A stretch of 64,000 nucleotides of DNA from Actinobacillus lignieresii (GTDB lineage: Bacteria > Pseudomonadota > Gammaproteobacteria > Enterobacterales > Pasteurellaceae). Location: contig NZ_UFRM01000001.1 of the NCBI RefSeq assembly GCF_900444945.1, positions 1,312,501 through 1,376,500 of the forward strand, in the 5' to 3' direction. Of the stretch, positions 25,060 to 35,127 are shown piece after piece. The notes beneath the pieces were generated by a model. That model worked only from the letters and a program-made list of their open reading frames with translations. It made no database searches and was not told the origin of the DNA. Position 1 is the first letter of the stretch. Each line of letters starts with the position of its first letter. A program made the position numbers and the translations under genes.

Positions 25060-26253
25060 TTATATCTCCATATATTTCTTTGAATTATTCACAATCGCTT
25101 TACCGATTTGTTCGGCATATTTAGGCGGAACGGCATTACCGATTAATCGCGCTATAGCCTCCCTTCCCTTCGCCTTAAACACATAATCTTTAGGAAAGGA
25201 TTGTAAAGTAGCTCCTTCACGTAAAGACAAGGCCCGATCTTCTTCCGGATGAGCAAAACGCCCGTTGGAAATACTGAAAAATTTTGTTGTAATCGTAGGC
25301 GAAGGCTGATCCCACCATAAACGACCGAATGTATCTTTAAAGTAGTTATCTTTTCCAATAAAGCATTTAAGTTGTAAGTCAGGTCTATCAGCGAAAGCTA
25401 GGCGAGTGCCGCCGTCTTTAGGCACTAAACGCAAACGTTGCATATTAATTTCGGATAATCCTGCACAACTATGCAGATATTCGCTTTCATCCTGATGACC
25501 TGCGGGAATTTTCGGAAAGCCGTTTTCTTCTCCCAATACATCGCGAACTGTTAATATTTTGCCTTTTAATTCCAACGGTTCTAATTTATCCTGAGTCACT
25601 CGATTCGCAATTAAAGTGAAACGTTTACGACTTTGCGGAACACCGTAGTTCTTTGTATTATGTATTCCAAAATGAACTGTATACTCTAATTCTTCCAATC
25701 TTCTCACAAAAATATCCAGACCGCTTTCTTCTTGACGAGTGAAAATCCCCGGAACATTTTCTACAACAACATATCCCGGAACAAAATATTCAACGAATCG
25801 TTGAAATTCGGACAGTAGGCTTTTAGATTTTTCCGATTTTTCTTTACTGGTTCGAATAACACTCCAATATTGGCAGGGGCTACAACCGACTAAAATCAAA
25901 TTATCGTCTTTTCTAGAAATATCTAGAGTCTTTTCTAATTCTTTTTCCGTTAATTCAAAAACGTTTGCATGAATAAAGGAAGCTCCTTTTATATTCGTCT
26001 CGTAAGTTTCTTTACAATTTATTTCGTAATCGATCCCTGCAAGTATTCGAATACCCGCTTTTTGTAGACCGTAACTCATTCCCCCGCCGCCACAGAAAAA
26101 ATCAACGGCTTTCAATTGTTTCATCATATTTTCAACCATATTAAACTCTATATGCCAATTGTATGACATTGCTATTTCTTTTTCAGGAAATGATAACCGT
26201 ATATCCTTTAATAAGGAAGCTATTCTAGACAACAAGTAAGATTCTTTTCTCAT
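25060..26253 (-). CDS. DNA (cytosine-5) methyltransferase
   Basis: 397 aa from ATG 26253; an internal ATG at 26139 (MVENMMKQL) would give about 359 aa and lies nearer to motif I. Motifs in order: I VDFFCGGGGMSYGLQ, IV GCSPCQYWS with the catalytic Cys, VI VVENVPG, VIII QSRKRFTLIA, and X RLIGNAVPPKYAEQIG. It methylates cytosine C5 at an unknown site and protects DNA from the downstream ATPase/nuclease. Operon order is methylase, ATPase-nuclease, vsr. Confidence 0.9.
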   Translation of the reverse strand: MRKESYLLSRIASLLKDIRLSFPEKEIAMSYNWHIEFNMVENMMKQLKAVDFFCGGGGMSYGLQKAGIRILAGIDYEINCKETYETNIKGASFIHANVFELTEKELEKTLDISRKDDNLILVGCSPCQYWSVIRTSKEKSEKSKSLLSEFQRFVEYFVPGYVVVENVPGIFTRQEESGLDIFVRRLEELEYTVHFGIHNTKNYGVPQSRKRFTLIANRVTQDKLEPLELKGKILTVRDVLGEENGFPKIPAGHQDESEYLHSCAGLSEINMQRLRLVPKDGGTRLAFADRPDLQLKCFIGKDNYFKDTFGRLWWDQPSPTITTKFFSISNGRFAHPEEDRALSLREGATLQSFPKDYVFKAKGREAIARLIGNAVPPKYAEQIGKAIVNNSKKYMEI

Positions 26254-26545
26254 TGATTGTTAAAAATTACCCCTGTTGTCTTCTTAAATAACTTAAAGTC
26301 AATTAAATCAAAATTCACTTATCCTAAAATTTCGGATCACGACCAATTGCAGTCAAATAACTAAATCTAAATTCAGGCGGATATAGAACTCAATCCTACT
26401 ATGAAATTATATTATTACCATAAAAAACTCTCCTAAACCTAACGCACTTTTCCAAGTCCTGTTTTTTAATCTATTTTCCTAATTTCTTTTCTCTACCTAC
26501 TAAGCTATCATTCGCTAATCATCAATGAACCCCTAATAAACCACC

Positions 26546-27157
26546 ATGAACTTTCTTGCCCACAGTATGATTTCCTTTGAATTGGATACAATAATACCGA
26601 ATAGCCGTACCTTATTCGGTAATTTTGCCGGCGATTTTTATAAAGGACGAATCGAGAATTTAGCGGTGGCAAGCCATATTCAAAACGGGGTTAGGTTACA
26701 CCGTTTGATCGACAGCATGACAGATCGGCGAGAAAATTTCCTCAATCCATTACTTGCCGAAGAATTAGGGCGATTTAAAGGGATTGTGTCGGATATTGTG
26801 ATTGACCACTTTATCGCAAAAAATTTTAACCGCTTGTTTGGGCAAGAACTGGCACAAGTTGAAACCGACATTTTGAATAACATTGTCCAATATCAATCAA
26901 TTTTTCCACAAGGCTTCTCTTCACTATTTAATTGGTTGGCACAGAATCGAGCGTTATCTCACTACGCTGACTTTGATTTTTTAGTTGAGCGAGTATTTAC
27001 AGGAATGGCACAACGTATCACACGAGGCGAGATACTGCGCTCCACAGGAAATGTGTTGAAAAAGCACTATATAGAATTGGAAATATTGGCGATACAAGAA
27101 TTTAGCTACACCAAACAGGAAAGCCTACGTAAATACTTAACAGAATTTAATAACTAA
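26546..27157 (+). CDS. acpH: ACP phosphodiesterase (AcpH, DUF479)
   Basis: 203 aa, normal for AcpH. MNFLAHSMIS, GNFAGDFYKGR, RLHRLIDSMTDRR and FKGIVSDIVIDHFIAKNF carry the His/Asp metal-binding pattern of this HD-like family. It removes 4'-phosphopantetheine from acyl carrier protein. It is convergent with fghA across a hairpin. Confidence 0.85.
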   Translation: MNFLAHSMISFELDTIIPNSRTLFGNFAGDFYKGRIENLAVASHIQNGVRLHRLIDSMTDRRENFLNPLLAEELGRFKGIVSDIVIDHFIAKNFNRLFGQELAQVETDILNNIVQYQSIFPQGFSSLFNWLAQNRALSHYADFDFLVERVFTGMAQRITRGEILRSTGNVLKKHYIELEILAIQEFSYTKQESLRKYLTEFNN

Positions 27158-27167
27158 AATCACAAAC

Positions 27168-27210
27168 AAGCGGTCAAAATTTGCAAATTTTTTGTAAAAT
27201 TTAACCGCTT
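27168..27210. terminator. Bidirectional terminator between acpH and fghA
   Basis: AAGCGGTCAAAATTT (27168-27182) pairs with AAATTTAACCGCTT (27197-27210) with minor mismatch; the left arm is part of an ACAAGCGGTC uptake signal. Confidence 0.65.
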
Positions 27211-27230
27211 ACTTGTAATCAGTATTCTTC

Positions 27231-28088
27231 TTAGCGATCTTTCTGTGATTCCATTAACGCTTTTGCATGAAATGCGATATGTTTTTCGATAAAACTCGCG
27301 ATAAAGAAATAGCTGTGATCATAGCCTTCGTGCAAATTGAGCGTCACATCAAAGCCTAGCTTTTGCGCTTTTTCGGTAAACATTTCCGGTTGTAATTGGG
27401 TTGGATAGAAGCTATCGGCAAGTCCTTGTTCAATCAAAATAGGGCGGATTGGCGATACGTTATCTAATAACGCAAAGCTGTCATATTCCGCCCAAGCGGT
27501 CTGATTTTCGCCTAAATAAGCGGTGAAGGCTTTTTGTCCCCACGGCACTTGGCTTGGGGTAACGATCGGCGAGAAAGCCGAGATCGCACAGTAACGATCA
27601 GGATTCTTTAGACCGATTTGGATCGCACCGTGTCCGCCCATACTGTGACCTGAAATCGAACGTTTATCGCTAACCGGGAAGTTTGCCTCAATAAGTGCCG
27701 GCAGTTCTTGTACAATGTAATCGTACATTCTGAAATGCGTAGCCCATGGTTGTTGGGTGGCATTGAGGTAGAAACCGGCACCTTGACCTAAATCATAGCC
27801 TTCATCATTTGCCACATTTTCGCCACGGGGAGAGGTATCCGGCATCACAATAGCAATACCGTACCGGGCGGCAAATTGTTGCGCACCGGCTTTGGTGGCA
27901 AAGTTTTCATCGGTACAAGTCAGCCCTGAAAGCCAATAAAGCACCGGTACTTTTTGCCCTTGTTCCACTTGCGGCGGCAAATAGATGGCAAAAGTCATTT
28001 CACAGTGGGTGCTGTTTGAATAATGCGTATAACGTTCGTGATAGCCGCCAAACATTTTATAGCGGGCAAGTTGAGTAAGAGCGGTCAT
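27231..28088 (-). CDS. fghA: S-formylglutathione hydrolase
   Basis: 285 aa esterase-D family serine hydrolase. The nucleophile elbow is GHSMGGHGAIQIGL (about residues 153-166); KVPVLYWLSGLTCTDENF and PDTSPRGENV are diagnostic of FghA; the catalytic His lies in HEGYDHSYFFI. It hydrolyses S-formylglutathione to formate and GSH, the step after AdhC in formaldehyde detoxification. It follows the YghU-like GST by 14 bp; AdhC is coded further upstream on the same strand. Confidence 0.95.
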   Translation of the reverse strand: MTALTQLARYKMFGGYHERYTHYSNSTHCEMTFAIYLPPQVEQGQKVPVLYWLSGLTCTDENFATKAGAQQFAARYGIAIVMPDTSPRGENVANDEGYDLGQGAGFYLNATQQPWATHFRMYDYIVQELPALIEANFPVSDKRSISGHSMGGHGAIQIGLKNPDRYCAISAFSPIVTPSQVPWGQKAFTAYLGENQTAWAEYDSFALLDNVSPIRPILIEQGLADSFYPTQLQPEMFTEKAQKLGFDVTLNLHEGYDHSYFFIASFIEKHIAFHAKALMESQKDR

Positions 28089-28102
28089 TTTTCTCCCTTT
28101 TT

Positions 28103-28897
28103 TTACGGTTTAATCGGACGATATTCTTTTGCTAAGGCACGAATCACAGCCGGACGGTTAGCAATCTGTTCCGCCCAACGCATCAGGTGCGGATATTCGT
28201 GTACCGCTAAAAATTCAGCAGCGTCATACACGCGATTTAACACGATTTGTCCATACCAGCCCCAAATTGCAATATCGGCAATGCTGTAATGTTCACCGCA
28301 AATATAGTTTTTGTCGGCAAGCTGTTTATTTAACAAATCCAATTGGCGTTTCGTTTCAAGAGTAAAACGATTGATCGGATACTCTTGCTTAGTCGGTGCA
28401 TATTTGTAGAAATGCCCGAAACCGCCGCCCACGTAAGGCGCACTTGCCATTTGCCAAAATAACCAAGACAAACATTCGGTACGTTCGCTGAAATCGGTCG
28501 GTAAGAACGCGTTAAATTTTTCCGCTAAATAAAGCAAAATCGCACCGCTTTCAAATACCGGCTGCGGTTTTTCACGGCTGTAATCGAGTAATGCCGGAAT
28601 TTTTGAATTCGGGTTAATCGCCACAAAATCCGAACCGAATTGATCGCCCTGTCTAATATCGATCAGAAACAGATCATAAGCGGCTTTTTCGATGCCAAGT
28701 TCTAACAATTCCTCAAGCATAACGGTAACTTTTACGCCGTTTGGTGTACCGAGAGAATAAAGTTGTAAATCGTGTTCGCCTTTCGGTAAATGCTGTTCAA
28801 ATAAAGCGCCTGAAGTCGGGCGATTGATATTAGCAAATTGTCCGCCGTTTGGTGCTTCCCATTGCCATACTTTTGGCGGTTGATATTCGATTGTCAT
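28103..28897 (-). CDS. YghU-like glutathione S-transferase / disulfide-bond oxidoreductase
   Basis: 264 aa from ATG 28897, which has GGAG 7 nt upstream. The long N-terminal extension (EYQPPKVWQWEAPNGGQFANINRPTSG), then LYSLGTPNGVKVTVMLEELLE and INPNSKIPALLDYS define the YghU/YfcG-type Nu-class GSTs. These bind two GSH and reduce disulfides. Being in one unit with fghA suggests a role in GSH-linked detoxification. Confidence 0.9.
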   Translation of the reverse strand: MTIEYQPPKVWQWEAPNGGQFANINRPTSGALFEQHLPKGEHDLQLYSLGTPNGVKVTVMLEELLELGIEKAAYDLFLIDIRQGDQFGSDFVAINPNSKIPALLDYSREKPQPVFESGAILLYLAEKFNAFLPTDFSERTECLSWLFWQMASAPYVGGGFGHFYKYAPTKQEYPINRFTLETKRQLDLLNKQLADKNYICGEHYSIADIAIWGWYGQIVLNRVYDAAEFLAVHEYPHLMRWAEQIANRPAVIRALAKEYRPIKP

Positions 28898-29030
28898 TGC
28901 TTTTCTCCATTGAATTTGCAAAAAATTGTGTAAATTTTACCGCTTGTTAAGTTATAAAGGCTAATCACTTTTTCTGATGTTTAATATAAAACGGATTGAT
29001 GTCTGGTTATATAGATCGAAGATAAAAATA

Positions 29031-29045
29031 GGCAGAGTTTCTGCC
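29031..29045 (-). terminator. Terminator after the toxin-antitoxin pair
   Basis: GGCAG (29031-29035) pairs with CTGCC (29041-29045); on the minus strand a T run follows. Confidence 0.5.
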
Positions 29046-29067
29046 CATTTTGCTGATGAGAATGTGA

Positions 29068-29487
29068 TTACTCTTGGAATGGATTAAACACTCGCACACC
29101 GGTTTTTGCAAAATCCGCCACATTGCGAGTGACTAAAATCAGATTGTGTTGAATTGCAGTCGCTGCAATCCACGCATCATTTTCAGGAGCATGATCGGGA
29201 ATATGCAATTTGGCACAAATGCGAGCGGTTTCTTCATCAATGGTCAAGACTTTGCCTGCAAACGTCGGTTTAACCAGCTCATCAAACCAACGACGTAATA
29301 CTTTACCTTGAGCAATATCTTTACGCTCCATTGATAAAATCCCTCGTTCAATTTCCATCATTACAATCGCATTGGTTTTTATCAATTCTGATGATGTACT
29401 CTCAACCCATTCCGCTACGCCCGCATTGCATTTACCTTGCTTCATCTTGCGAATTTCACTGATTAAATTAGTATCAAGTAAATACAT
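29068..29487 (-). CDS. VapC-type PIN-domain toxin
   Basis: 139 aa PIN ribonuclease. The catalytic acids are visible: MYLLDTNLISEI (first Asp), MEIERGI (Glu), and APENDAWIAATAIQHNLILVTRNVADF (further Asp residues). FitB/VapC toxins cleave specific RNAs and are silenced by the antitoxin coded just upstream, here 8 bp away. The pair lies between adhC and the yghU-fghA unit and looks like an inserted islet. Confidence 0.9.
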   Translation of the reverse strand: MYLLDTNLISEIRKMKQGKCNAGVAEWVESTSSELIKTNAIVMMEIERGILSMERKDIAQGKVLRRWFDELVKPTFAGKVLTIDEETARICAKLHIPDHAPENDAWIAATAIQHNLILVTRNVADFAKTGVRVFNPFQE

Positions 29488-29495
29488 TTTTCCCC

Positions 29496-29756
29496 CTAAA
29501 ATTCTACCGGACGGCGTTGTCCACGGCTACGAGGTTGCAATTCAAGCTCAACATCGGCAGCTTCGGGATTAGGATCAGCTAATGCTTCCCCAATACTGCG
29601 AAAGGTTTTGGGTTGATATTGCTGTTCATAGTTTTTGTATGTCATCAACACAAACGCCGGCTCGCCTCGGTTGGTGATAATTACAGGGGCGGTAAGTGCG
29701 GCTTTTTGAGCTTTGCCAAGATTTTGATTAAATTCACGGCTGGTTATAATTTTCAT
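29496..29756 (-). CDS. Phd/YefM-type antitoxin
   Basis: 86 aa. The N-terminal Phd fold ITSREFNQNLGKAQKAALTAPVIITNRGEPAFVLM binds operator DNA. The disordered, acidic C-terminus (ADPNPEAADVELELQPRSRG) would wrap the PIN toxin. It is the first gene of the pair, and an 8-bp-arm palindrome lies just upstream for autoregulation. Confidence 0.9.
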   Translation of the reverse strand: MKIITSREFNQNLGKAQKAALTAPVIITNRGEPAFVLMTYKNYEQQYQPKTFRSIGEALADPNPEAADVELELQPRSRGQRRPVEF

Positions 29757-29768
29757 ATTATTTCTCCT

Positions 29769-29790
29769 TTTGTAGCTAAGTTGCTACAAA
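29769..29790 (-). promoter_or_regulatory. Operator palindrome of the toxin-antitoxin pair
   Basis: TTTGTAGC (29769-29776) and GCTACAAA (29783-29790) are exact complements with a 6-bp gap, 12 bp upstream of the antitoxin ATG. This fits binding by the antitoxin-toxin complex. Confidence 0.65.
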
Positions 29791-29876
29791 AATAATAGTC
29801 TATTTTATGAACATTCGCAAGCCTGTTAAAAAATGGTAGGGAAATTTTGAGAGAAGAAATTCGATAGGAAAAACAA

Positions 29877-29894
29877 AAGGGGCTTACGCCCCTT
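29877..29894 (-). terminator. adhC terminator
   Basis: AAGGGGC (29877-29883) pairs with GCCCCTT (29888-29894); on the minus strand a T-rich run follows. It ends the adhC transcript ahead of the toxin-antitoxin islet. Confidence 0.75.
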
Positions 29895-29905
29895 ATATTA
29901 TTAAA

Positions 29906-31051
<1,146 letters not shown>

Positions 31052-31076
31052 CTATTTTATTATTTTATCCTATACT

Positions 31077-31109
31077 GAGATATAAAATATAATCATCTTT
31101 TCTTATAAG
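31077..31109 (-). promoter_or_regulatory. LysR operator copy 3, upstream of adhC
   Basis: On the minus strand ATGATTATATTTTATATCT matches copies 1 and 2 with one change, and the 13-bp left arm is also similar. It lies 53-85 bp from the adhC start, in the same orientation relative to its gene as copy 1. Confidence 0.7.
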
Positions 31110-31178
31110 GATTATAACTGTAAATGATGTCTAAACTTACTAAAAAATCAGCAAATTTGACCGCTTACGTTTACCGAT

Positions 31179-33206
31179 CTACTCCGCCAATTCGGTCGGT
31201 TCATGTGACATTAACTCTTGACCGACATCGCGTAACAAGCTGAGATAACGCTCATAATGTTTCAGAATATCGGCAATGATTTCATTATGCGTCATATATT
31301 GCACGTCGTAGCCGTTACGTCCGTCAAAGAAATAACTTAACGGCTCGTAAGTGGTTTCGTTTTGAATATGCGGTAAATGCTCGTCATTGATTAATTGCTC
31401 GGAAACTTGATGACCGACCGAACGAATCCCATACATAAAGTCTTGTAACGATTCGGTATGAATCACAAACTCGACCGCCGGTTCGTCTTCATCGAATTTA
31501 GTAATCACATCCACATTCAGATCGTATTCCGCAATCAGTTCTCGGCGTAATTCTCGCATTGCCGGCAAAGCGGTATGTTTTAGGAATTTTAAAATATCCT
31601 TATCTTCAGTCTGGTTCAGCATTTGATTGAGGCGAGTTTTCCAATTTTCGCCGGACCATAATACCGTAGTCGGATTAAATTTCGCCTCGAAATATTTTTT
31701 ATCCACCGCTAAGGCTTTCATTAAACTTACACATACGATTACCATCAATATTGCAAAAGGTAATGCGGTAATTAATGTCATTGTTTGTAAGGTCGCTAAG
31801 CCTCCCGAACCAAGTAAGGTAATAGCAACCACCGCCATTAATATGCCCCACATCATTGCTTGCCAACGTGGCGAAGCTAAACTTTTATCACGAGAGGCAA
31901 TATTGTTCAGCACATAAATCCCCGAATCCGCTGATGTGATAAAAAATAACGCAATACTAACCAACGCAATAAAACTGGTTAAACCTGAAAACGGTAAATA
32001 CTCAAGGAACTTAAACAGTAAGGTTTCCGGCGTTGAAATCAAACCGGATAACATACCCTGTGCGACATTGTTATCCAGCCAAATCGCACTGTTACCAAAT
32101 ACGGTAAACCATAAAATGCCGAATAAGCTCGGAATGGCTAACACGCCGAATACAAATTCGCGAATGGTTCTACCGCGCGAAATTCGAGCGATAAACAGTC
32201 CGACAAACGGCGCCCATGAACACCACCAAGCCCAATAAAGAATTGTCCAAGCATTAAACCATCCCGTTTGCTTACTCTCATAGGCATAAGTCTTAAAACT
32301 CAGTTGAACTAACTGGCTAAAATAAGTACCGATGTTCTCGCTAAACGCTGATAATAAATATAGTGTCGGACCGCTAATTAACACAAATAACAATAAGAAT
32401 CCGGCTAATCCTAAATTGGTTTCGCTTAAAATTTTTACGCCTTTTCCTACGCCTGAAATCGCTGACAAAATCGCAAGAGTCATCACGGTGATAATTACAC
32501 CGATTTGCAGCCCAAAACCGCTTTCGTTTAACCAACCCAGCGCAACCAAACCTGATCCTAACTGTGCCGCACCAAAACCAAGTGTAGTAATAATACCGAA
32601 GAGCGTAGCAACCAATGCCATAATATCGATCACATCACCTAAACGTCCGTTAATACGATCTTTTAACAGCGGATAAAAACAAGAACGTAATGCTAACGGT
32701 AATTTATAACGGAAACCGAAATAGGCAAGAGCCAGTGCAATCACACCGTAAATCGCCCAAGCGTGCATTCCCCAGTGAAATACCGTGTGTAATAAGGCTT
32801 GTTGCGCCTGCTGCTCGGTACTACCGCTACTGATACCGGACACATAATGCGAAAGCGGTTCGGCAACCCCGAAAAACATTAATCCCACCCCCATTCCGGC
32901 GGCAAATAACATTGCCATCCAAGACATAAAGTGAAATTCCGGTTCTTCTTCATTCGTACCTAACTTGATATTGCCGAAACTGCTCAACGACACAAAAATC
33001 AAGAAAAATAAAAATAACGATCCGACTAAAATATAAAACCAACTGAAATGTTGGAAAATTGTCGCTTTTAACCAATCCAATACCGTTTGGGTTTGGCCGG
33101 GTAAGAGCAAAGTAAAGGCAACAAGTAAAATAACAATGAATAAAGTGATACTCGTTACAAACGGATTAAATGATGATTTATCACGTAAAAATGCCGTGAG
33201 TTTCAT
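31179..33206 (-). CDS. betT: BCCT-family transporter (BetT-like choline/betaine carrier)
   Basis: 675 aa with about 12 membrane helices and the family signature MSWMAMLFAAGMGVGLMFFG (about residue 92). FHWGMHAWAIYGVIALALAYF and the Trp-rich ILYWAWWCSWAPFVGLFIARIS line the substrate path. The long cytoplasmic C-terminus (about 170 residues) is a BetT feature linked to osmotic control. It imports choline or a related trimethylammonium compound with protons. No bet oxidation genes are in the window, so an osmoprotectant or other role is open. Confidence 0.85.
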   Translation of the reverse strand: MKLTAFLRDKSSFNPFVTSITLFIVILLVAFTLLLPGQTQTVLDWLKATIFQHFSWFYILVGSLFLFFLIFVSLSSFGNIKLGTNEEEPEFHFMSWMAMLFAAGMGVGLMFFGVAEPLSHYVSGISSGSTEQQAQQALLHTVFHWGMHAWAIYGVIALALAYFGFRYKLPLALRSCFYPLLKDRINGRLGDVIDIMALVATLFGIITTLGFGAAQLGSGLVALGWLNESGFGLQIGVIITVMTLAILSAISGVGKGVKILSETNLGLAGFLLLFVLISGPTLYLLSAFSENIGTYFSQLVQLSFKTYAYESKQTGWFNAWTILYWAWWCSWAPFVGLFIARISRGRTIREFVFGVLAIPSLFGILWFTVFGNSAIWLDNNVAQGMLSGLISTPETLLFKFLEYLPFSGLTSFIALVSIALFFITSADSGIYVLNNIASRDKSLASPRWQAMMWGILMAVVAITLLGSGGLATLQTMTLITALPFAILMVIVCVSLMKALAVDKKYFEAKFNPTTVLWSGENWKTRLNQMLNQTEDKDILKFLKHTALPAMRELRRELIAEYDLNVDVITKFDEDEPAVEFVIHTESLQDFMYGIRSVGHQVSEQLINDEHLPHIQNETTYEPLSYFFDGRNGYDVQYMTHNEIIADILKHYERYLSLLRDVGQELMSHEPTELAE

Positions 33207-33502
33207 AAATACTCCTTTGTCGATTTAAGATTAAAACAGTGTTCTATAACAGATGAAGAAGGTTCGAACGGAACCGAAAGAAAAGGCACAGACACCCTTA
33301 ATTGACGAACAAGGATTGTTCAGACTGATTAAAACTGATATACCTTAGCACAAAATCTCATTTTTATGCAAATCTTTAGCATTTTAATTTATTTTTAGGG
33401 TTATTATCCGCGTTTAAATAGCGGTTAAATTCCTAAAACTTTTTGTAAAGCCAGTTATTTAGCTTTAGAATCGTCTTACTTTAGTTTTGCAAGGAACAAC
33501 CG

Positions 33503-34213
33503 ATGAGATATAACAAATTTAAGCAACCGATTGGTGATTCGATGGTTCACTTTACTGAGGGACAATCTCCACAAATTAAACAATTAATCGGACAATATGC
33601 CGTTGTCAAAAAATTGGATACGGAAATACTGAAAAATCCTCAATATCTTGAAGTCCTCTGGCAACTTTATGGTAGCGAAAGCCCCCTACAATACTGGACT
33701 TATCTTCCGATTGAACCCTTCTCAAATAAACAAACATTATACTCATACCTCACCGATATGGCTCAATCGCAAGATCCGTATTATTTCGCCATTTTCGATA
33801 AACAAACGGATAAATTGCTCGGCACTTTCGCTTTAATGCGTGTTGATAGACAAAATCGAGTCATTGAAATGGGTTGGGTAATCTATTCCGAACAGTTACA
33901 ACGTAGCAGAATTGCAACGGAAGCTCAATTTTTAGTAATGCAATATGTATTTGAAACGCTGCAATATCGCCGTTATGAATGGAAATGCGATTCTCTTAAT
34001 CAACCGTCTTATCGCTGTGCCGAACGTTTGGGCTTTCGTCACGAAGGCACATTCCGCCAATTAGTCGTCTATAAACAACGCAGTCGAGATACCGCTTGGT
34101 TTTCATTACTTGATTGCGAATGGCAAGCGAATAAACAAAGATTAGAAAAATGGTTAAATCCGAATAATTTCGATGAAAACGGACAACAAATTTTAGCTTT
34201 AGGAAAATGTTAA
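33503..34213 (+). CDS. GNAT-family N-acetyltransferase (RimJ/RimL-like)
   Basis: 236 aa. The acetyl-CoA site lies in the GWVIYSEQLQRSRIATEAQF segment, followed by YRRYEWKCDSLNQPSYRCAERLGFRHEGTFRQ, a clear RimJ/RimL-type pattern. The start at 33503 has AAGGA upstream. The target amine is unknown. Its TAA overlaps the next gene's ATG. Confidence 0.85.
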   Translation: MRYNKFKQPIGDSMVHFTEGQSPQIKQLIGQYAVVKKLDTEILKNPQYLEVLWQLYGSESPLQYWTYLPIEPFSNKQTLYSYLTDMAQSQDPYYFAIFDKQTDKLLGTFALMRVDRQNRVIEMGWVIYSEQLQRSRIATEAQFLVMQYVFETLQYRRYEWKCDSLNQPSYRCAERLGFRHEGTFRQLVVYKQRSRDTAWFSLLDCEWQANKQRLEKWLNPNNFDENGQQILALGKC

Positions 34214-35049
34214 TGCCGAAAATTTATCTCGGTACGGGCGGATATAGCGATACCGATCTGATCGGCACGCTTTATCCGCACGGTACGTCTAAAACCGATT
34301 TTTTAAATATTTATAGCCGCCATTATGACACTATTGAGATCAATAGTACTTTTCATGCGCCTATCGGCGAAAAAGCCTTACAAGGAATGACTGAGAAAGC
34401 GGAAGATAGATTAAAATTTTCGGCAAAATTGCATCAAGATTTCAGTCATCAACGCACGGCAAACGAAGCACAAGCAAAGCTGTTTTTAAATGCGTTACAG
34501 CCATTAATCGAACGAAATTGCTTGGCAAATCTGTTCGTGCAATTTCCACATACCTTTGAACGTACCACCGCCAATCGCTTATATTTGGCACAACTGACCA
34601 AATGGTTTAACGGTTTTCCGCTTGCCATTGAATTTCGACACAATAGTTGGCATATCTCGACAGTAAAACAAGCCTTTGCCAAACAGCCGAATTTAATTTG
34701 GTGTAATGTTGATTACCCGGCAAATATCGGACTACCGCCGTTCCATTTTTATAGTAATCAAAAAATTGCCTATTTGCGTTTACATGGACGTAACCCGAAT
34801 TGGTGGAAAGCGGAAACTGCTCAACAACGACATGACTACCGCTATTCCGACCCGGAACTGCAACAATTGGCAAACTTACTTCATCAGCATCATTCATCAT
34901 TTGAACAGCTGTATATCTATTTTCAAAACACGACGAACAACCACTCGTTTTACAATATCGCCACCTTAAAAGGCTATTTAGCCGAACTGAATTTTGAAGT
35001 AAAAACTGAAATTGATAAAACGGCGGGAGAACAGGGCGTACTATTTTGA
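34213..35049 (+). CDS. DUF72-family protein
   Basis: 278 aa from the ATG overlapping the GNAT stop (TAATG); another ATG at 34207 is possible. The TIM-barrel-like DUF72 family is shown by IYLGTGGYSD at the N-terminus, DTIEINSTFHAP, LAIEFRHNSWH, and AYLRLHGRN near the C-terminus. The function is not established. It is translationally coupled to the acetyltransferase. Confidence 0.85.
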   Translation: MPKIYLGTGGYSDTDLIGTLYPHGTSKTDFLNIYSRHYDTIEINSTFHAPIGEKALQGMTEKAEDRLKFSAKLHQDFSHQRTANEAQAKLFLNALQPLIERNCLANLFVQFPHTFERTTANRLYLAQLTKWFNGFPLAIEFRHNSWHISTVKQAFAKQPNLIWCNVDYPANIGLPPFHFYSNQKIAYLRLHGRNPNWWKAETAQQRHDYRYSDPELQQLANLLHQHHSSFEQLYIYFQNTTNNHSFYNIATLKGYLAELNFEVKTEIDKTAGEQGVLF

Positions 35050-35062
35050 CGTAACAAAATAA

Positions 35063-35108
35063 ACAAGCGGTTAAATTCGCAAATTTCTTTGCAAATCCGA
35101 CCGCTTGT
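35063..35108. terminator. Paired uptake-signal terminator
   Basis: ACAAGCGGT (35063-35071) pairs with ACCGCTTGT (35100-35108), with partial pairing between. It separates the convergent DUF72 and tehA genes. Confidence 0.75.
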
Positions 35109-35127
35109 AAGCCAACTAAACACAATC

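Noticed and set aside
26324..26390. Short leftward frame ending FRFSYLTAIGRDPKF upstream of the methyltransferase
   Set aside because: It looks like the C-terminus of some protein, but I cannot name the family and only about 20 codons remain; it could be chance.
33253..33348. 31-aa open frame on the + strand before the GNAT gene
   Set aside because: No ribosome site, no recognisable motif, and it lies in the divergent region between betT and GNAT.
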